A stretch of DNA of 7,064 nucleotides from contig DAOWML010000122.1 in NCBI GenBank assembly GCA_030643125.1, positions 1 to 7,064 on the forward strand, given 5' to 3'. Within the stretch, counting starts at the first letter, position 1; every line of letters starts with the position of its first letter. Positions 6,562 through 7,064 of the stretch are shown here, piece after piece. The position numbers and the translations under genes were made by a program. Source of the stretch: Bacteroidales bacterium. GTDB taxonomy: Bacteria; Bacteroidota; Bacteroidia; Bacteroidales; UBA12077. The notes beneath the pieces are model-generated. The model saw only the letters and a program-made list of their open reading frames with translations. It did not search any database and was not told the origin of the DNA.

Positions 6562-7064
6562 TTAATTTTTACTAGCTAATTGCTCATCGTTATTATCGGT
6601 ATTGTTTTGATATTCAGAATTATTCAGATAATCTTTTATGATGTCTTCTGATGTAGGAGTATTATTATGGTTCCATTTGCCAATAATTGTTCCTTTCTTC
6701 AGTAAAACTATACCAGGATTTGATCTTATTATAGTTTTTAAAGTAATTTCATCCGTATTAAAGAACATATAAGGAGCATTTGTTTTTTCTTTGAAATCAT
6801 TGATTTCTGGTTCTACCGAAGATGTCAAGCAAATAAAATTACATTTGCCGGTTTCTTTTACAAATTCAGCCAATTCATTAATAGCATCAATATTCTTTAA
6901 ATTTGCTTTATTCAAGTCGTATGCTATAAGTAGAAAAGTAAACTTATTATCATTTAAAACAATTTCAGTAATATCATTACCAAATAAAGTAGAAATGGTA
7001 AAGTCATGAATCTTAGGAATATCTCCTGCAGATATTTGGATATTTTCAGTCGATACCCATTTCC
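6562..7064 (-). CDS. C-terminal part of a BT_3928-like DoxX/thioredoxin-fold membrane protein (N-terminus outside the window)
   Basis: The frame is open from the right edge and ends with TAA at 6562, giving 166 residues in the window. I recall this tail (PKIHDFTIS, FTFLLIAYDLNKAN, LKTIIRSNPGIVLLKKG, GKW) from Bacteroidales proteins labelled BT_3928 family, which have an N-terminal DoxX-like membrane domain and a C-terminal thioredoxin-like domain. Only the latter is visible. The strand FTFLLIAYDL is followed by a helix where thioredoxins carry CXXC, but no cysteine is present there. The SNPGIVLL segment corresponds to the cis-proline turn and next strand. The domain is therefore likely redox-inactive or has another role. 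The last 20 or so residues are N/D/E-rich and probably disordered. A TTG at 6915 within the frame is not the start, because the homologous sequence continues upstream of it. The downstream permease gene follows after 10 bases. Confidence 0.85.
   Translation of the reverse strand, partial: KWVSTENIQISAGDIPKIHDFTISTLFGNDITEIVLNDNKFTFLLIAYDLNKANLKNIDAINELAEFVKETGKCNFICLTSSVEPEINDFKEKTNAPYMFFNTDEITLKTIIRSNPGIVLLKKGTIIGKWNHNNTPTSEDIIKDYLNNSEYQNNTDNNDEQLASKN

Noticed and set aside
6376..6579. 67-residue plus-strand open frame
   Set aside because: It is antisense to the permease start and the gene junction; its hydrophobicity is a mirror effect.
6913..6915. TTG as start of a 117-residue protein
   Set aside because: The same frame continues upstream to the window edge with family-like sequence (PKIHDFTIS, FTFLLIAYDL), so the TTG is an internal leucine.
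6791..7009. 72-residue plus-strand open frame
   Set aside because: It is antisense to the thioredoxin-like domain, which has convincing family sequence on the minus strand.
1..7064. CRISPR array, tRNA or rRNA gene, transposase, toxin-antitoxin or other defence locus
   Set aside because: I saw no regularly spaced repeats, no cloverleaf or rRNA-like sequence, and no open frame with such motifs.

Overview
The window is AT-rich and looks like chromosomal DNA from a member of the Bacteroidota, most likely the order Bacteroidales or a close relative. The reasons are the low GC content judged by eye, start codons preceded by A/T-rich leaders with no Shine-Dalgarno sequence, and protein types typical of that phylum. 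These include a DoxX/thioredoxin-like protein of the kind I recall beside tpiA in Bacteroides, and a PrmA with the variant substrate-loop motif SFGTGHHETT. All supported genes lie on the minus strand, so the text follows transcription from the right edge to the left.

Right part (7064 to 5466): the C-terminal part of a BT_3928-like DoxX/thioredoxin-fold membrane protein enters from the right. Ten bases later comes a GTG-started DppB/OppB-type ABC transporter permease, and the two probably share a transcript. The permease stop codon touches one end of a 162-bp imperfect palindrome (5306-5467) that fills most of the gap before tpiA and looks like a small MITE-type element or a giant stem-loop.

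Middle part (5257 to 3361): tpiA (triosephosphate isomerase) has a possible Bacteroidota -7 box upstream and a stem-loop terminator directly after its stop. A 230-bp gap with short inverted repeats follows, then prmA (ribosomal protein L11 methyltransferase).

Left part (3360 to 1): a 115-bp spacer carries a 24-bp near-palindrome. A very long open frame then starts at 3245 and runs off the left edge after 1081 codons. It encodes an exported, mostly beta-rich protein that I cannot assign to a named family. It has a signal peptide, a helical N-terminal region, a winged-helix-like segment in the middle and at least two similar beta-type segments.

The genes do not form one pathway: they cover membrane/thioredoxin-fold, peptide-type import, glycolysis, translation-factor modification and an unknown exported protein. 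I found no RNA gene, CRISPR array, transposase or defence system. The items most worth a second look are the palindromic element at 5306-5467 and the unassigned giant secreted protein.
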